In this document: in pieces, positions 16,201 through 24,600 of the stretch
How the letters are laid out: each line of letters begins with the position of its first letter
Numbering within the stretch: the stretch's first letter is position 1
From: JAVBMP01 sp031552195
GTDB lineage: Bacteria; Desulfobacterota; Desulfovibrionia; Desulfovibrionales; Desulfovibrionaceae
DNA length: 39,424 nt
Direction of reading: 5' to 3'
Assembly: GCA_031552195.1 (NCBI GenBank)
Contig: JAVBMT010000027.1
Location: 1-39,424 of the forward strand
Made by a program: the position numbers and the translations under genes
Notes under the pieces: model-generated
Seen by the model: the letters and a program-made list of their open reading frames with translations, nothing else
Told to the model about the DNA's origin: nothing
Database searches by the model: none

Positions 16201-17918
16201 TGCTTGACGCCATGACGGAAGCCTGCCGGCTGCGTTTCCGCCCCATACTCATGACCTCGCTGGCCTTCGGCTTCGGCGTTCTGCCCCTGGCCTTGTCCAC
16301 CAGTTCCGGAGCGCAACGGGCCATAGGAACCGGCGTTCTGGGCGGCATTATTACCGGCACGGCCCTGGCCGTGTTCATGGTTCCGGTTTTCTTCGTCGCT
16401 GTGGTGAAGGTGTTTATGAGAAGACGAATCCAAAAACTGGCCGCGTCCAAACAGTCCGAGCATGAAGGCCGTAACGGCGGCCCGGGCGGAGCTTCAGCCC
16501 TCAGGAGCCTTGCCCCGCTTTGCCTGGCTTTGCCTCTTCTGGCCTCGCTCGGGTCCCTGACCGGCTGCTCCATGGCGCCGGAATATCAACGCCCGGCCGC
16601 GCCGGTTCCTTCCGCTTACGGACCGGCCGCTGAAGCCGACCCGCTCGGCCCGCTGCCGGACTGGCAAAGCTATTTTCCGCAGCCGGCCCTGCGGGAAATT
16701 ATCGCCAAGGGCCTTGAAAACAACCGCGATCTGCACATCGCCCTGCTAAGGGTGGAAGAGGCGCGCGCGCTTTATCGCGTGCAACGCTCCGAGCGCCTGC
16801 CTTCCGTTTCGGCCTCCGGCGGATATTTCCGGGGCCGCACCAACCAGACCGGAGCCGGACACAGCCCGGTAGGAGAACTTTACAGCGTCGGCCTGGGCAC
16901 TGCGGCCTTCGAACTCGACCTCTGGGGCCGGGTGAAGAGCCTCTCCGACGCGGCTCTGGCCAATTATCTGGCGACGGAGGAAGCCTCGCACGCGGCCCGC
17001 ATCAGCCTGATCGCCAATATCGTGTCATTGTACATGGCCGAAAGGTCGCTGACCGCGCAGGAAGCCCTGACTCTGGAAACGCTGGCCTCGCGCGAAGCCT
17101 CGCGCGATCTCACCGCCCAGCGTCTCAAAGCCGGAGTCACCACGGAAATAGAAATGCATACCAGCGAAATGCTGGTGGAATCGGCCCGCTCCAGCCTGGC
17201 CGCATTCAGGCGCGAGCGGGCGCGGGTCAGTTCCGCCCTGAAGCTGGTTCTGGGCGACCCTGGCTACTCCTTGCCGGAAAACGCGCCCAGCCTTGATGAA
17301 TTCAGTTTCGCCCGCCTGGCCGCCGGGCTGCCTTCCGAGCTTTTGGAAAACAGGCCCGACATACGCATGGCCGAACAAAGGCTTATCGCGGCAAACGCCA
17401 GCATCGGAGCGGCCCGCGCGGCCTTTTTCCCGCGCATCGCCCTGACCACCGACATCGGCGGCATCAGCAACGAACTGGAAAACATCTTCAGCGGCCCGGC
17501 CGGGGTCTGGTCTTTCGTTCCTTCCCTCGTAATGCCCATATTTCAAGGCGGCCGGAACGCGGCCAACCTTGACCTTGCGGAAACCCGCAAGCATATCGCC
17601 GTGGCCGAATATGAAAAAACAATCCAGAGCGCCTTTACCGACGTGATAGACGCCCTTAACGCCGGCGCCTTCATTGAAGAGCAAATTGAAGCCCAGCAAA
17701 AGGTAGCCAGGGCCGACGGCGAACGGCTCCGCCTGGTGACCCTGCGTTACAATCAGGGCTTGGCCAACTACCTGGAGCTGCTTGACGCCCAGCGCAGCAT
17801 CTTTGATTCCAACCGCGAACTGATTCGCCTTAAAGGCCTGCGCCTCGACAGCGCCGTTGCCCTGTATAAGGCTCTTGGCGGCGGCTGGAAGGCGGAACAG
17901 CCCCCCGCCGGACAATAG
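13287..17918 (+). CDS. RND (HAE-1) permease fused to outer membrane factor lipoprotein
   Basis: 1543 residues in one uninterrupted frame. Residues 1-1050 are a complete AcrB/MexB-type proton/drug antiporter: MARFFIDRPVFAWVIALLIML start, two repeats of six membrane helices with large periplasmic loops, proton-relay Asp411/Asp412 (GILVDDAIVVVENVERI) and Lys953 (GLSAKNAILIVE). After a polar linker (about 1051-1072) comes a hydrophobic stretch and a lipobox LTGC with Cys1094. Residues 1094-1543 are a full-length OprM/NodT-type channel (YQRPAAPVPSAYG, DWQSYFPQPAL, ELLENRPDIRMAEQRL, YNQGLANYLELLDAQRS). AcrB normally ends near residue 1049. The channel probably becomes an outer-membrane lipoprotein after signal peptidase II cuts before Cys1094. 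An in-frame ATG at 16416 with AAGG upstream could also start the channel alone. Whether the joint is natural or a sequencing artefact is untested; no frame change is needed to read it. Confidence 0.88.
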   Translation: MARFFIDRPVFAWVIALLIMLAGLVSLTVLPVSQYPAIAPPSIEISATYPGASAQVVEDTVSAVIEREMNGAEGLVYMSATSAANRATITLTFKQGTDPDLASVDVQNRLKTVESLLPEAVRDQGVRVEKTSASFLAIISINAKGEKEGGGVYSAVELGEFASSNVVPVLKRVEGIGKVTLWGTESAMRIWPKPDKLAALNVTASDIVTAVKAYNSRIIIGQIGVQNVSDGAPINAPILADQTLSTPEEFAHIPLRMNPDGSALRIGDVADVEVGAADYNFISRMNAKPAVGLGIQLTNDANALATINLVQEAMDSIEPFFPKGIGYEKSYDTASFVRVSITQVVSTLVEAIFLVFLVMFLFMQNLRATVIPTIVVPVALLGTFAVMKALGFSINMLTMFGMVLAIGILVDDAIVVVENVERIMREEGLSPREASIRAMGQISGAIIGITAVLVSVFIPMAFFTGAAGNIYRQFSVSLSVSIAFSAFLALSLTPALCATFLKPLPDAPHGSEDEAKLAHNPSGIFGRFFSRFNAWFIKTSSAYSQKVGVMMKKPWRWMGVYAMIIAVAALLFVRLPSSFIPPEDQGMFLGMIILPPGSTQADTLEVVKEFEKVVMETEPVAHCTAVVGFSFYGSGPSTAMSFINLKPWHERGKGQSVAEIVDRVNARFRHKFAQGVMVMAMNLPALPELGTVDGFDFRMQDRGGIGYAAMVKNRDALLAAAAKEPSLAAVRFAGMNDAPQLKLRLNTDKAESMGVDIREINSALAVLFGSSYVGDYVLNGQVRRIVVQADGNHRLSAEDLSRIKVRNKDGRLVEIGSFAEAVWTSGPPQLTRYNGFPSFTFNGSAAPGYSSGDAMETMEKLVSNMPGVGFEWSGQTYEERLAGNQAAALFSLSILVIFLVLSALYESWAIPFAVMLVVPLGIIGAVLGVTLRGLPNDLYFKVGLISIIGLSAKNAILIVEMAKELWREGHGLLDAMTEACRLRFRPILMTSLAFGFGVLPLALSTSSGAQRAIGTGVLGGIITGTALAVFMVPVFFVAVVKVFMRRRIQKLAASKQSEHEGRNGGPGGASALRSLAPLCLALPLLASLGSLTGCSMAPEYQRPAAPVPSAYGPAAEADPLGPLPDWQSYFPQPALREIIAKGLENNRDLHIALLRVEEARALYRVQRSERLPSVSASGGYFRGRTNQTGAGHSPVGELYSVGLGTAAFELDLWGRVKSLSDAALANYLATEEASHAARISLIANIVSLYMAERSLTAQEALTLETLASREASRDLTAQRLKAGVTTEIEMHTSEMLVESARSSLAAFRRERARVSSALKLVLGDPGYSLPENAPSLDEFSFARLAAGLPSELLENRPDIRMAEQRLIAANASIGAARAAFFPRIALTTDIGGISNELENIFSGPAGVWSFVPSLVMPIFQGGRNAANLDLAETRKHIAVAEYEKTIQSAFTDVIDALNAGAFIEEQIEAQQKVARADGERLRLVTLRYNQGLANYLELLDAQRSIFDSNRELIRLKGLRLDSAVALYKALGGGWKAEQPPAGQ

Positions 17919-17932
17919 GGCCAGCCTTCAAA

Positions 17933-17974
17933 CGGACGCCGCCCCCGGAATCTTGATTCCGGGGGCGGCGTCCG
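17933..17974 (+). terminator. 20-bp perfect hairpin after the efflux operon
   Basis: Arms 17933-17952 and 17955-17974 are fully complementary around TT. It starts 14 bases past the stop and lies between convergent genes, so it may end both. The immediate U-tract is missing on both strands; TTTT and TTTTT occur only 10-25 bases on. Confidence 0.65.
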
Positions 17975-18096
17975 GTTGAAGCATTTTCACTTCGGCTTTT
18001 TATCTATGGCTGTTCCGCGCCTGTTCACGAAAAGAATACAATTTTTAAGGATGTTTGGCGCGGTATTTGGGCAAAAGATGCATTTAGATACAATTT

Positions 18097-18972
18097 CTAA
18101 TGTATGCGCACAATATTTTTCCGCACAAATTCCGCCGGGTTATAGCTTTCCTTGGCCTTGCGCAGGCCTTCGTCGTCCAGGTCCTGTTCGCGGTTCAGCC
18201 AGGTGAAAGCCGGGGCCACGTCATGCGCGAAATGATTGTTGACGGCCTGATACACCCCCTTGTAATTCACCGAGCCTTTTTCGAAATGTATTACCAGCGT
18301 GTCGCTGCAAATCGGCTCGGCCACGGTATAGGCCACCACGTTTCCATCAACGCGCAGAACCCCGCCCAGCAAGCCGGGAATGGAATCCCAGGATTCCAGC
18401 ACCCGGGCCACGGCCTCGTTTTCCGCCAGCAGCGAAGGAGATTCTTCAACCTCATGCCATTTGGCCCATTCGTGCTGCATGTCCAGCACGGATTCCACGC
18501 AGTCTGAAGTCAGGTCGTGATATTCATAGGAATAAAGCTTGTGAAACTGGTTCACCAGATTCTTCTTTTTGTGGAAGCGGTTTCCGGCAAGTTCCGACAA
18601 CTCGGCGGCCAGATAAAGGTAATCCCACTGCCCCCTGGTTTCAAGCACTTCAACCCGTCCGGGCAGGGCCTGTTCCCACAGGCGGGAAAGGGCGTCGGGC
18701 ACGCGTATGAATTCGGCGCCGGGTTTAAGGGCGGGCGAAGAAGCCCAGTCAACCTTCTCCCACGGCCCGACGGGGGCCCAGCAACATTCTTCCGGCGCAG
18801 TTTGCCGCAGCCAGCAGAGAGTTCCGTCAAAACGCCATTCCAGCCCGTAATGCTTGCCCCAGCCCCAGATGTTGCCGAAGCTGTAATCAGACGCCTTGCT
18901 GTCGCAAGAGACCAGAAGGCGGCGGTATTCTTCCATTTTCTCTAGTGAAACCGGCGAAAAGTCCGGGGTCAT
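18097..18972 (-). CDS. DUF2156 / phosphatidylglycerol lysyltransferase-like protein
   Basis: 291 residues from the ATG at 18972, selected for the AGGAGA five bases upstream; the upstream in-frame start at 18996 has none. The fold is that of the DUF2156 family (two GNAT-like halves, as in the C-terminal part of MprF): an N-terminal YSFGNIWGWGKHYGLEW segment, a central LAGNRFHKKKNLVNQFHKLY motif, then GLLGGVLRVDGNVVAYTVAEPI, and IHFEKGS..YKGVYQAVNN with final WLNREQDLDDEGLRKAKESYNP. Membrane helices are lacking, so it is a soluble acyl/aminoacyl-transferase-like enzyme of unknown substrate. It follows nrnA by 63 bases on the same strand and may share its transcript. Confidence 0.85.
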   Translation of the reverse strand: MTPDFSPVSLEKMEEYRRLLVSCDSKASDYSFGNIWGWGKHYGLEWRFDGTLCWLRQTAPEECCWAPVGPWEKVDWASSPALKPGAEFIRVPDALSRLWEQALPGRVEVLETRGQWDYLYLAAELSELAGNRFHKKKNLVNQFHKLYSYEYHDLTSDCVESVLDMQHEWAKWHEVEESPSLLAENEAVARVLESWDSIPGLLGGVLRVDGNVVAYTVAEPICSDTLVIHFEKGSVNYKGVYQAVNNHFAHDVAPAFTWLNREQDLDDEGLRKAKESYNPAEFVRKNIVRIH

Positions 18973-19035
18973 ACCTTCTCCTGAAATTTTATGCAACCTT
19001 TTGCCGCGGGCGAAAATGCCTTGCGGCGTCCGCGT

Positions 19036-20070
19036 TCAGGCGACCACGCCTATCGGATGGCAAACTCTGGCTAATTCAGCCAGCACCGCCGCGGCGGCGT
19101 CTTCCGGGGCCATGTCCATTTCCGCCCCGGCGGCGTTTTTGTGCCCGCCGCCTCCGAAAACTTCGGCTACGCTCCGGATGTCGGCATCTCCTGCCGAGCG
19201 CAGGCTTATCTTGCTGGTTCCGTCCAGCCTTTCGCTGACCAGCAGGGAAATTTCCGCCCCTTTGACCATGCGGATAAACGACACAAAGCCCTCAAGATCG
19301 GCCGGGCCGGTGCCGCAACGCCGGTGGCAATCGCTTTTGACCACCGAGGTTATGACGCGCAAAGCCGGGTCGAAACGCAGGTCCTGCAAAAGAAGGCCCC
19401 AAAGCTTCATGCGCTTTTCCGTCCAGTTATGGCCGTTTTTCTCGTTAAAATCGCCCACGTTCAGGCCCGCCCTGACTATGCGAGCGGCGAGTTCCAGCAA
19501 CTCGGCGCTTGTGTTGCCGTACCGGAAATTTCCGCTGTCGCCGGAAAGGCCCAGATATACGCTTTCGCCCAAGCCCCCGCCAAGGCCAAGCCCTAGTTCT
19601 TCCGCCAGAAAACCCACCATCTGGGCCGTGGCCGCGAAATGCGGCTCAATCCAGTTATAAGCGGCAAAATGAGGGTTGCCCGCATGATGGTCCAGGCACA
19701 GGGTAAGCGCATCGTTCCATTGCGGAGAGGGGAGCTCTCCGTTCACAATGCCGGCGGCTTCTTTTCCGGCGCGCCGCTCGTCGCCGCAGTCAAGAAACAC
19801 GATCAGGTCCGGAACCCAGGCGTGCAAATCGGCCAATTTATTGTAAAGGAATCCGGGCAGTTTGACCCAGTCCAGGAAATACGGAACCGATGAGACGCAG
19901 TAAAGCCGGAATTCTTTGCCCAGAGCCTCCGCTATATGCCCAAAGGCGGCGAGCGAACCGATGGCGTCGCTGTCCGGATTATAATGCGTTATCAGCAAAA
20001 TTTTACGCCCGTTGCGGACAATCTCCGCAACCTGCTTTCTTTCTATTTTAGCCCGCGCTGTTTTTTCCAT
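19036..20070 (-). CDS. nrnA: DHH-family phosphoesterase (NrnA-like oligoribonuclease / pAp phosphatase)
   Basis: 344 residues. NrnA-type enzymes degrade nano-RNA to mononucleotides and remove the 3' phosphate of pAp, with a two-metal centre. Metal ligands are seen in ITHYNPDSDAIGS (Asp33, Asp35), VFLDCGD (Asp94), and DHH at 127-129. The DHHA1 substrate-binding domain carries the C-terminal GGGGHKNAAG motif near 307-316. The gene lies 66 bases after ylxP. In many genomes this gene sits in the nusA-infB cluster after rbfA; here rbfA is missing between. The start is the ATG at 20070 with a purine-rich GGAGCATGAGAG before it. Confidence 0.92.
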   Translation of the reverse strand: MEKTARAKIERKQVAEIVRNGRKILLITHYNPDSDAIGSLAAFGHIAEALGKEFRLYCVSSVPYFLDWVKLPGFLYNKLADLHAWVPDLIVFLDCGDERRAGKEAAGIVNGELPSPQWNDALTLCLDHHAGNPHFAAYNWIEPHFAATAQMVGFLAEELGLGLGGGLGESVYLGLSGDSGNFRYGNTSAELLELAARIVRAGLNVGDFNEKNGHNWTEKRMKLWGLLLQDLRFDPALRVITSVVKSDCHRRCGTGPADLEGFVSFIRMVKGAEISLLVSERLDGTSKISLRSAGDADIRSVAEVFGGGGHKNAAGAEMDMAPEDAAAAVLAELARVCHPIGVVA

Positions 20071-20136
20071 TCTCTCATGCTCCGTTTTCCATGGCCGCCG
20101 GCAACAGCCCGGCGAATAAGGACAAAGTAACAGCCC

Positions 20137-20427
20137 CTAATCAGCCGCCATAATTTCTATGTCGCTATACGTCATTTCTTCCGGGCAGGCGGCTTCGACC
20201 ATGTTCAGGCATTTATCCATGCGCCCCTGCAAGTGGCGCTGGTCGTTGCTGACCGAAACCAGCGCCAGAACCAGGCGCCCCATATCATCTTCAGCCCCTG
20301 CTTCAGCGACAGCCATATTGAATTTGTTGCGCACCTTCTGCTTGAGGCTTGCGGCCACCCGGCGCTTGTCCTTGAGCGACTCGTTGCCGTGCAGGGTGAA
20401 CTCAACGCGCAGGATGCCTATGAACAT
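20137..20427 (-). CDS. ylxP: YlxP family protein (DUF503)
   Basis: 96 residues, usual length. It has the family signature MFIGILRVEFTLHGNESLKDKRRV and the LVLALVSVSNDQRHLQGRMDKCLNMVE segment. YlxP proteins are small ferredoxin-like-fold proteins encoded next to infB/rbfA, with a proposed but unproven role in ribosome or RNA metabolism. The start is two bases after the stop of the preceding unknown membrane gene, with GGAAGG/GGCGGG upstream, so they are coupled. Confidence 0.9.
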   Translation of the reverse strand: MFIGILRVEFTLHGNESLKDKRRVAASLKQKVRNKFNMAVAEAGAEDDMGRLVLALVSVSNDQRHLQGRMDKCLNMVEAACPEEMTYSDIEIMAAD

Positions 20428-20429
20428 TT

Positions 20430-20768
20430 TCAGCCCGCCTTCCCTTTTTCCGCAATGCGCATGAATTCCCCCCGTTCATCGAAGGTTATCTCCACATTGC
20501 CGAAAGAAAGGTTTTTGCCGCCTTCAGCCCATTCCAGGCGGTAAGCCGTTCCGCTCATATTCAGGCCGCGCAGGGCGGTAGCCAGGTTGGGCTTGATTAC
20601 GGAGATAACGTGCCGGTAGCCCTTGTTGCCTTCAAGCAGCTTGCGGCCGCCCAGAAAATTGTGCTCGTCGCCCCAAGGCGCGACGATATACGCATAAAAC
20701 AGGATAAAACCGGCCAACAGGGCTATGTGCAGAAAAGCGCGGCGCAAAAACAGGTAAACCGACTTCAT
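20430..20768 (-). CDS. Unknown single-pass membrane protein B (infB-ylxP interval)
   Basis: 112 residues from the ATG at 20768. This is chosen over 20819 because it follows the upstream stop by one base (TGA-T-ATG) and gives a clear basic n-region and membrane segment (VYLFLRRAFLHIALLAGFILFYAYIV). The rest is a small periplasmic domain of about 80 residues containing GDEHNFLGGRKLLEGNKGYRHVISVI and a beta-rich C-terminus. One helix with Arg-Arg before it predicts N-in topology. No family was recognised. The tight coupling on both sides shows that it belongs to the same transcript as ylxP. Confidence 0.7.
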   Translation of the reverse strand: MKSVYLFLRRAFLHIALLAGFILFYAYIVAPWGDEHNFLGGRKLLEGNKGYRHVISVIKPNLATALRGLNMSGTAYRLEWAEGGKNLSFGNVEITFDERGEFMRIAEKGKAG

Positions 20769-20769
20769 A

Positions 20770-21348
20770 TCAGCGCCCGCCTTCCAGTTCGCCGCTTGAA
20801 GTTTCCAGGCCGCCGGCATTCTCCGCCGGTTTGGTGGAATAGTCCATGGCCGGCGCCATGACGTTCTCCCGCCCGCCTTGTTCCCGCGCGGGCGAGGCTG
20901 GGCGGAGGTTATCGGCGTGGAGCTTGCCCCAGCTTGTTTTTACCCAGTCCAGGCGTTTGTCGGCCTTATATTGCACAACCGCCGCACCCGCATGCCAGGC
21001 CTTTTTTTCGTCAAGATCCAGCCAGACGTCAAAAGCCATGCCCCGGTCAATAAAGACGTCCAGTAAAAAAATGAAGCCATGCCCTCTGATGTCGCGCATA
21101 ACATCCCATTCCGGGGCGGCGGCCGCTATAATTCCAGCCATGCCGTTAAAGCCTGTTTCCAGCGTTTGCAGGCGCGTTTCCTCAAACCTGGGCGCTTCAA
21201 CCAGATAGTGAAACGCGAAAAAAGCCACGGGCACCAGCCAGAAAAAAAACTGCACCGCCCAGGCCGCACGCCACAAGATGCGGCCAAACCGCTCCAAGCC
21301 CCGAACAAAATCCGATGTCTCGCCCTGCATGTCTTCCGGCCTCGCCAT
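20770..21348 (-). CDS. Unknown single-pass membrane protein A (infB-ylxP interval)
   Basis: 192 residues if started at 21348; the ATG at 21330 is an alternative, and neither has a good ribosome site. One membrane helix (about 31-49, AVQFFFWLVPVAFFAFHYLV) is followed by a periplasmic region with an alpha/beta-looking block (EWDVMRDIRGHGFIFLLDVFIDRGMAFDVWLDLDEKKAWHAG). The C-terminal ~50 residues are disordered (Pro, Glu, Gly, Ser rich). It is followed at one base by membrane protein B, so the pair may act together. No homologous family was recognised. The preceding infB is separated by 254 bases and a terminator, so this gene may start its own unit. Confidence 0.65.
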   Translation of the reverse strand: MARPEDMQGETSDFVRGLERFGRILWRAAWAVQFFFWLVPVAFFAFHYLVEAPRFEETRLQTLETGFNGMAGIIAAAAPEWDVMRDIRGHGFIFLLDVFIDRGMAFDVWLDLDEKKAWHAGAAVVQYKADKRLDWVKTSWGKLHADNLRPASPAREQGGRENVMAPAMDYSTKPAENAGGLETSSGELEGGR

Positions 21349-21464
21349 AGCGTTTCAAGCGTGACAGGCTCTTTTTATCGCCTTTTCAAATACAAGGAAC
21401 GCCAATGGTTCCATAGCCGCGGCTCAAACCTGGCGGCCAATATCCAGCGGACGCCGCCCGCCCT

Positions 21465-21507
21465 AAAAAGCCGTTCCCTGCCCGCCTTTACGGCGGCAGG
21501 CAGGGAA
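21465..21507 (-). terminator. Terminator after infB
   Basis: Inverted repeat 21474-21507 (TTCCCTGCC outer arms with an inner GCC stem), then CGGC and TTTTT on the minus strand (plus-strand AAAAA at 21465-21469). It is about 95 bases past the infB stop. A TTTTT also follows on the plus strand (21513-21518), so it may work in both directions. Confidence 0.6.
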
Positions 21508-21602
21508 GCTTGGCGTTTTTAAGATCATCCAGCCGTTTTACGGCTGTTCCCGGCGCGCCTGTCTCCGTTACAGGGTAAGACCTCCGCGCCGTTTTGCAAG
21601 CC

Positions 21603-24600
21603 TTACAAGGAAGCGGCCTCTTCCACAATTTCAAAGGCTTCCAGAATGTCGCCGACTTTGACGTCGTTGTAATTTTCCAGGCCCATGCCGCATTCGTAAC
21701 CTTTAAGCACTTCCTTCACGTCGTCCTTGAAGCGGCGCAGAGAGGAAAGCTTGCCGGTATGCACGACAACCCCGTTGCGCAGCAAGCGCACATTGGCGTG
21801 ACGCACGAACTTGCCGTCAGACACGTGACAACCGGCCACGGTTCCGACTTTGGGCACGTTGAATGTTTCGCGCACTTCGGCCGTTCCGAGGTAAACTTCC
21901 TTTTCCACCGGAGCCAGCATGCCTTCCATGGCGTTGGTGACTTCTTCCACCAGTTTGTAAATGATATCGTAAAAACGGATATCGATTTTTTCCTGCTCGG
22001 CCAGTTCCTTGGCCTTGGAAGCCGGGCGCACGTTGAAACCTATGATGATGGCGTCTGAAGCGGATGCCAGCAGCACGTCGGATTCGGAAATGGCCCCGGC
22101 CCCGCCGTGCACCACGTTTATGCGCACCTTGCTGGCCGGAAGTTTTTTGAGGGCGTCGACAATGGCTTCCAGCGAACCTTGCACGTCAGCCTTGACCACA
22201 AGATTAAGCGTGAGGGCCTGGGTGCTGCCGGCGCGGCTGGAAAGGAAGGTTTCCAGGGTGATTTTGCTTTCGCGCGCCAACGCTTTTTCGCGCACCTTTA
22301 CGGCGCGGGCGTCGGCTATGCGGCGGGCGGTCTTTTCATCCGGCAGCGAAACGAATTCCTCACCGGCTTCCGGAACGCCCTCAAAGCCCTGAACTTCAAC
22401 CGGCATGGACGGCCCGGCTTCTTTCACCTTGCGGCCCTGATCGTCGAACATGGCCCTTACCCGGCCGTAGTGAACGCCGCAGACAAAGGGATCGCCAACC
22501 TTCAGGGTGCCCTGCTGGATGAGCACGGTTCCCAGAGATCCGCGCCCCTTGTCAAGTTTGGCTTCAACTATATGCCCGCGCGCGGGCTTGTGCGGGTTGG
22601 CCTTGAGTTCAAGTATCTCGGCCTGCAAGGCCAGCAGTTCCAGCAAGTCGTCAAGCCCTTCGCGGGTTTTGGCCGACACCGGGGAAAAGACGGTATCTCC
22701 GCCCCAGTCTTCGGAAACCAGGCCCTGTTCGGCCAGTTCGCGCTTGACCCGGTCGAGATTGGCCTCCGGCTTGTCTATCTTGTTCACGGCCACCATGATG
22801 GGAACCCCGGCGGCCTTCGCATGGTTTATGGCTTCCCTGGTCTGCTCCATCACCCCGTCGTCAGCCGCGACCACCAGAACGACTATGTCGGTGACTTCGG
22901 CTCCGCGGGCGCGCATGGCGGTAAAAGCGGCGTGCCCCGGCGTATCGAGGAAAACGATATCGCCTTTTTTCGTTTTGACGTGATATGCGCCGATATGCTG
23001 GGTTATGCCGCCCGCTTCCCCCGTTGCCACGGAAGATTTGCGTATGGCGTCAAGCAGCGAGGTTTTGCCGTGGTCGACGTGCCCCATGATCGTAACGACC
23101 GGCGGGCGTATAATCAAGTTTTCCGGGCTGTCCGGAGTCTCTTCGAGAAGTTCTTCCTCGGAAAAGCCCACCTTTTCAATTTCATAATCGAATTCGGAGG
23201 CCACCAGGGTGGCGGTGTCCACATCCAGGGTCTGGTTGATGGTGGCCATAACCCCAAGGCCGAAAAGCACCTTGATTATTTCGCTGGTTTTCAGGCCCAT
23301 CTGATGCGCAAGGTCGGAAACGCGGATAACTTCATCCACGCGTATCTTGCGCTTGGCGGCCTTGATCGGCTGGGTGGAGGCGGACAAAAGCTCGCGCCCC
23401 TTCTTGCCCTTGCCCTTGCGCGCGCTCTTGTTCCACGCGCCATCGCCCTCACCGTCTTTAAAACGGCGCCCGACGGCGTCTTTGCCGGCGGTAAAGTCCA
23501 CAGTGCGGCGGCCCTTGCCGCGCTTTTTACGGCTATCTCCCTCGGCTTCTCCGCCCGCGAAAGGTTGCGGCGCGGCAGGAGCGGCTCCGCCGCGCGGAGG
23601 ATAGCCGCCGCCTGGACGAGCTCCATCACGCGGAGGATATCCGCCGGCAGGCCTGGCCCCGTCGCGCGGGGGATAGCCGCCACCGGCCGGACGAGCTCCG
23701 TCACGGGGGGGGTAGCCGCCGGCAGGCCTGGCTCCGTCACGCGGAGGGTAGCCGCCGGCAGGACGGGCCCCGTCACGCGGGGGATAGCCGCCGGGCCTGG
23801 CTCCGTCGCGCGGAGGATAGGAACCGGAAGGGCGTCCGTCCTGGCGTGGCTGCTCCGCTCTGGGAGCCGGAGCGGAAGGTTTGGAAATCACGCGCACTTG
23901 GCTTACCGGAGGGGTATCCTGGCGTTTTTTCCGGCCGCGCTCGTCGTCGTCGTCAGAAGCGTCATCGGAAAAAAGTTCAAAGTTCTGCTTTTTCGAGCCG
24001 CCGGGCAAGGCGTTTCCGTCTCTGTCCTGGCGCGGGCCCATTACCGGCACGGAAGAAAGCGCCTGGCCGTCGGCCCCGCGTTCCGGCTCGGCCGAAAGGT
24101 TCGGGGCAAAGGCCTGGGGCTTCGCGTTTTCAGCCCTGGCTGCTACTTCAGGGGACTTACGCTCCGCATCCGTAGCGAGAGCCGCTTCCTCAGGTTCGGC
24201 GGACGGGGCTTTTTCATCACCCGGACGGCTGATGACGCGGGCGGCCGGGGCGGTGGTTTTTTTGATTTTTTCTTTGGGTTGCGCGGCTTCTTCAGCCGGA
24301 GCCGGCTGTTCCGCCGGGGCGGCCGGAGCGGCTTCTTCCTCAACAGGCTTGACGATACGGGCTTTCGCGGCTGTGGCGGTTTTTTCCCTGGGCAGGTCTT
24401 CAGCCCGGCCTGGAACATGCTCTTCCGGGGCGTTAGCCGGAGCGGCTTCTTCAAGCGGAGCGGCGGCCTCAACCTTGGCACGGCGGCGCACAATGACGTT
24501 GTCGCGCTTTTCCGGCGTAAAGTGGGCCTTCAGGCGGGAGACTTCGCTTTCAGTAAGCGCTGTGGCCGCGTTTTTTACCTGAATTCCAAGATCCTTGGCC

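Noticed and set aside
16455..16570. ATGA overlap at 16462 as separate start of the channel gene
   Set aside because: The ATG is out of frame with the lipobox and its frame stops near 16560; it would not yield the channel.
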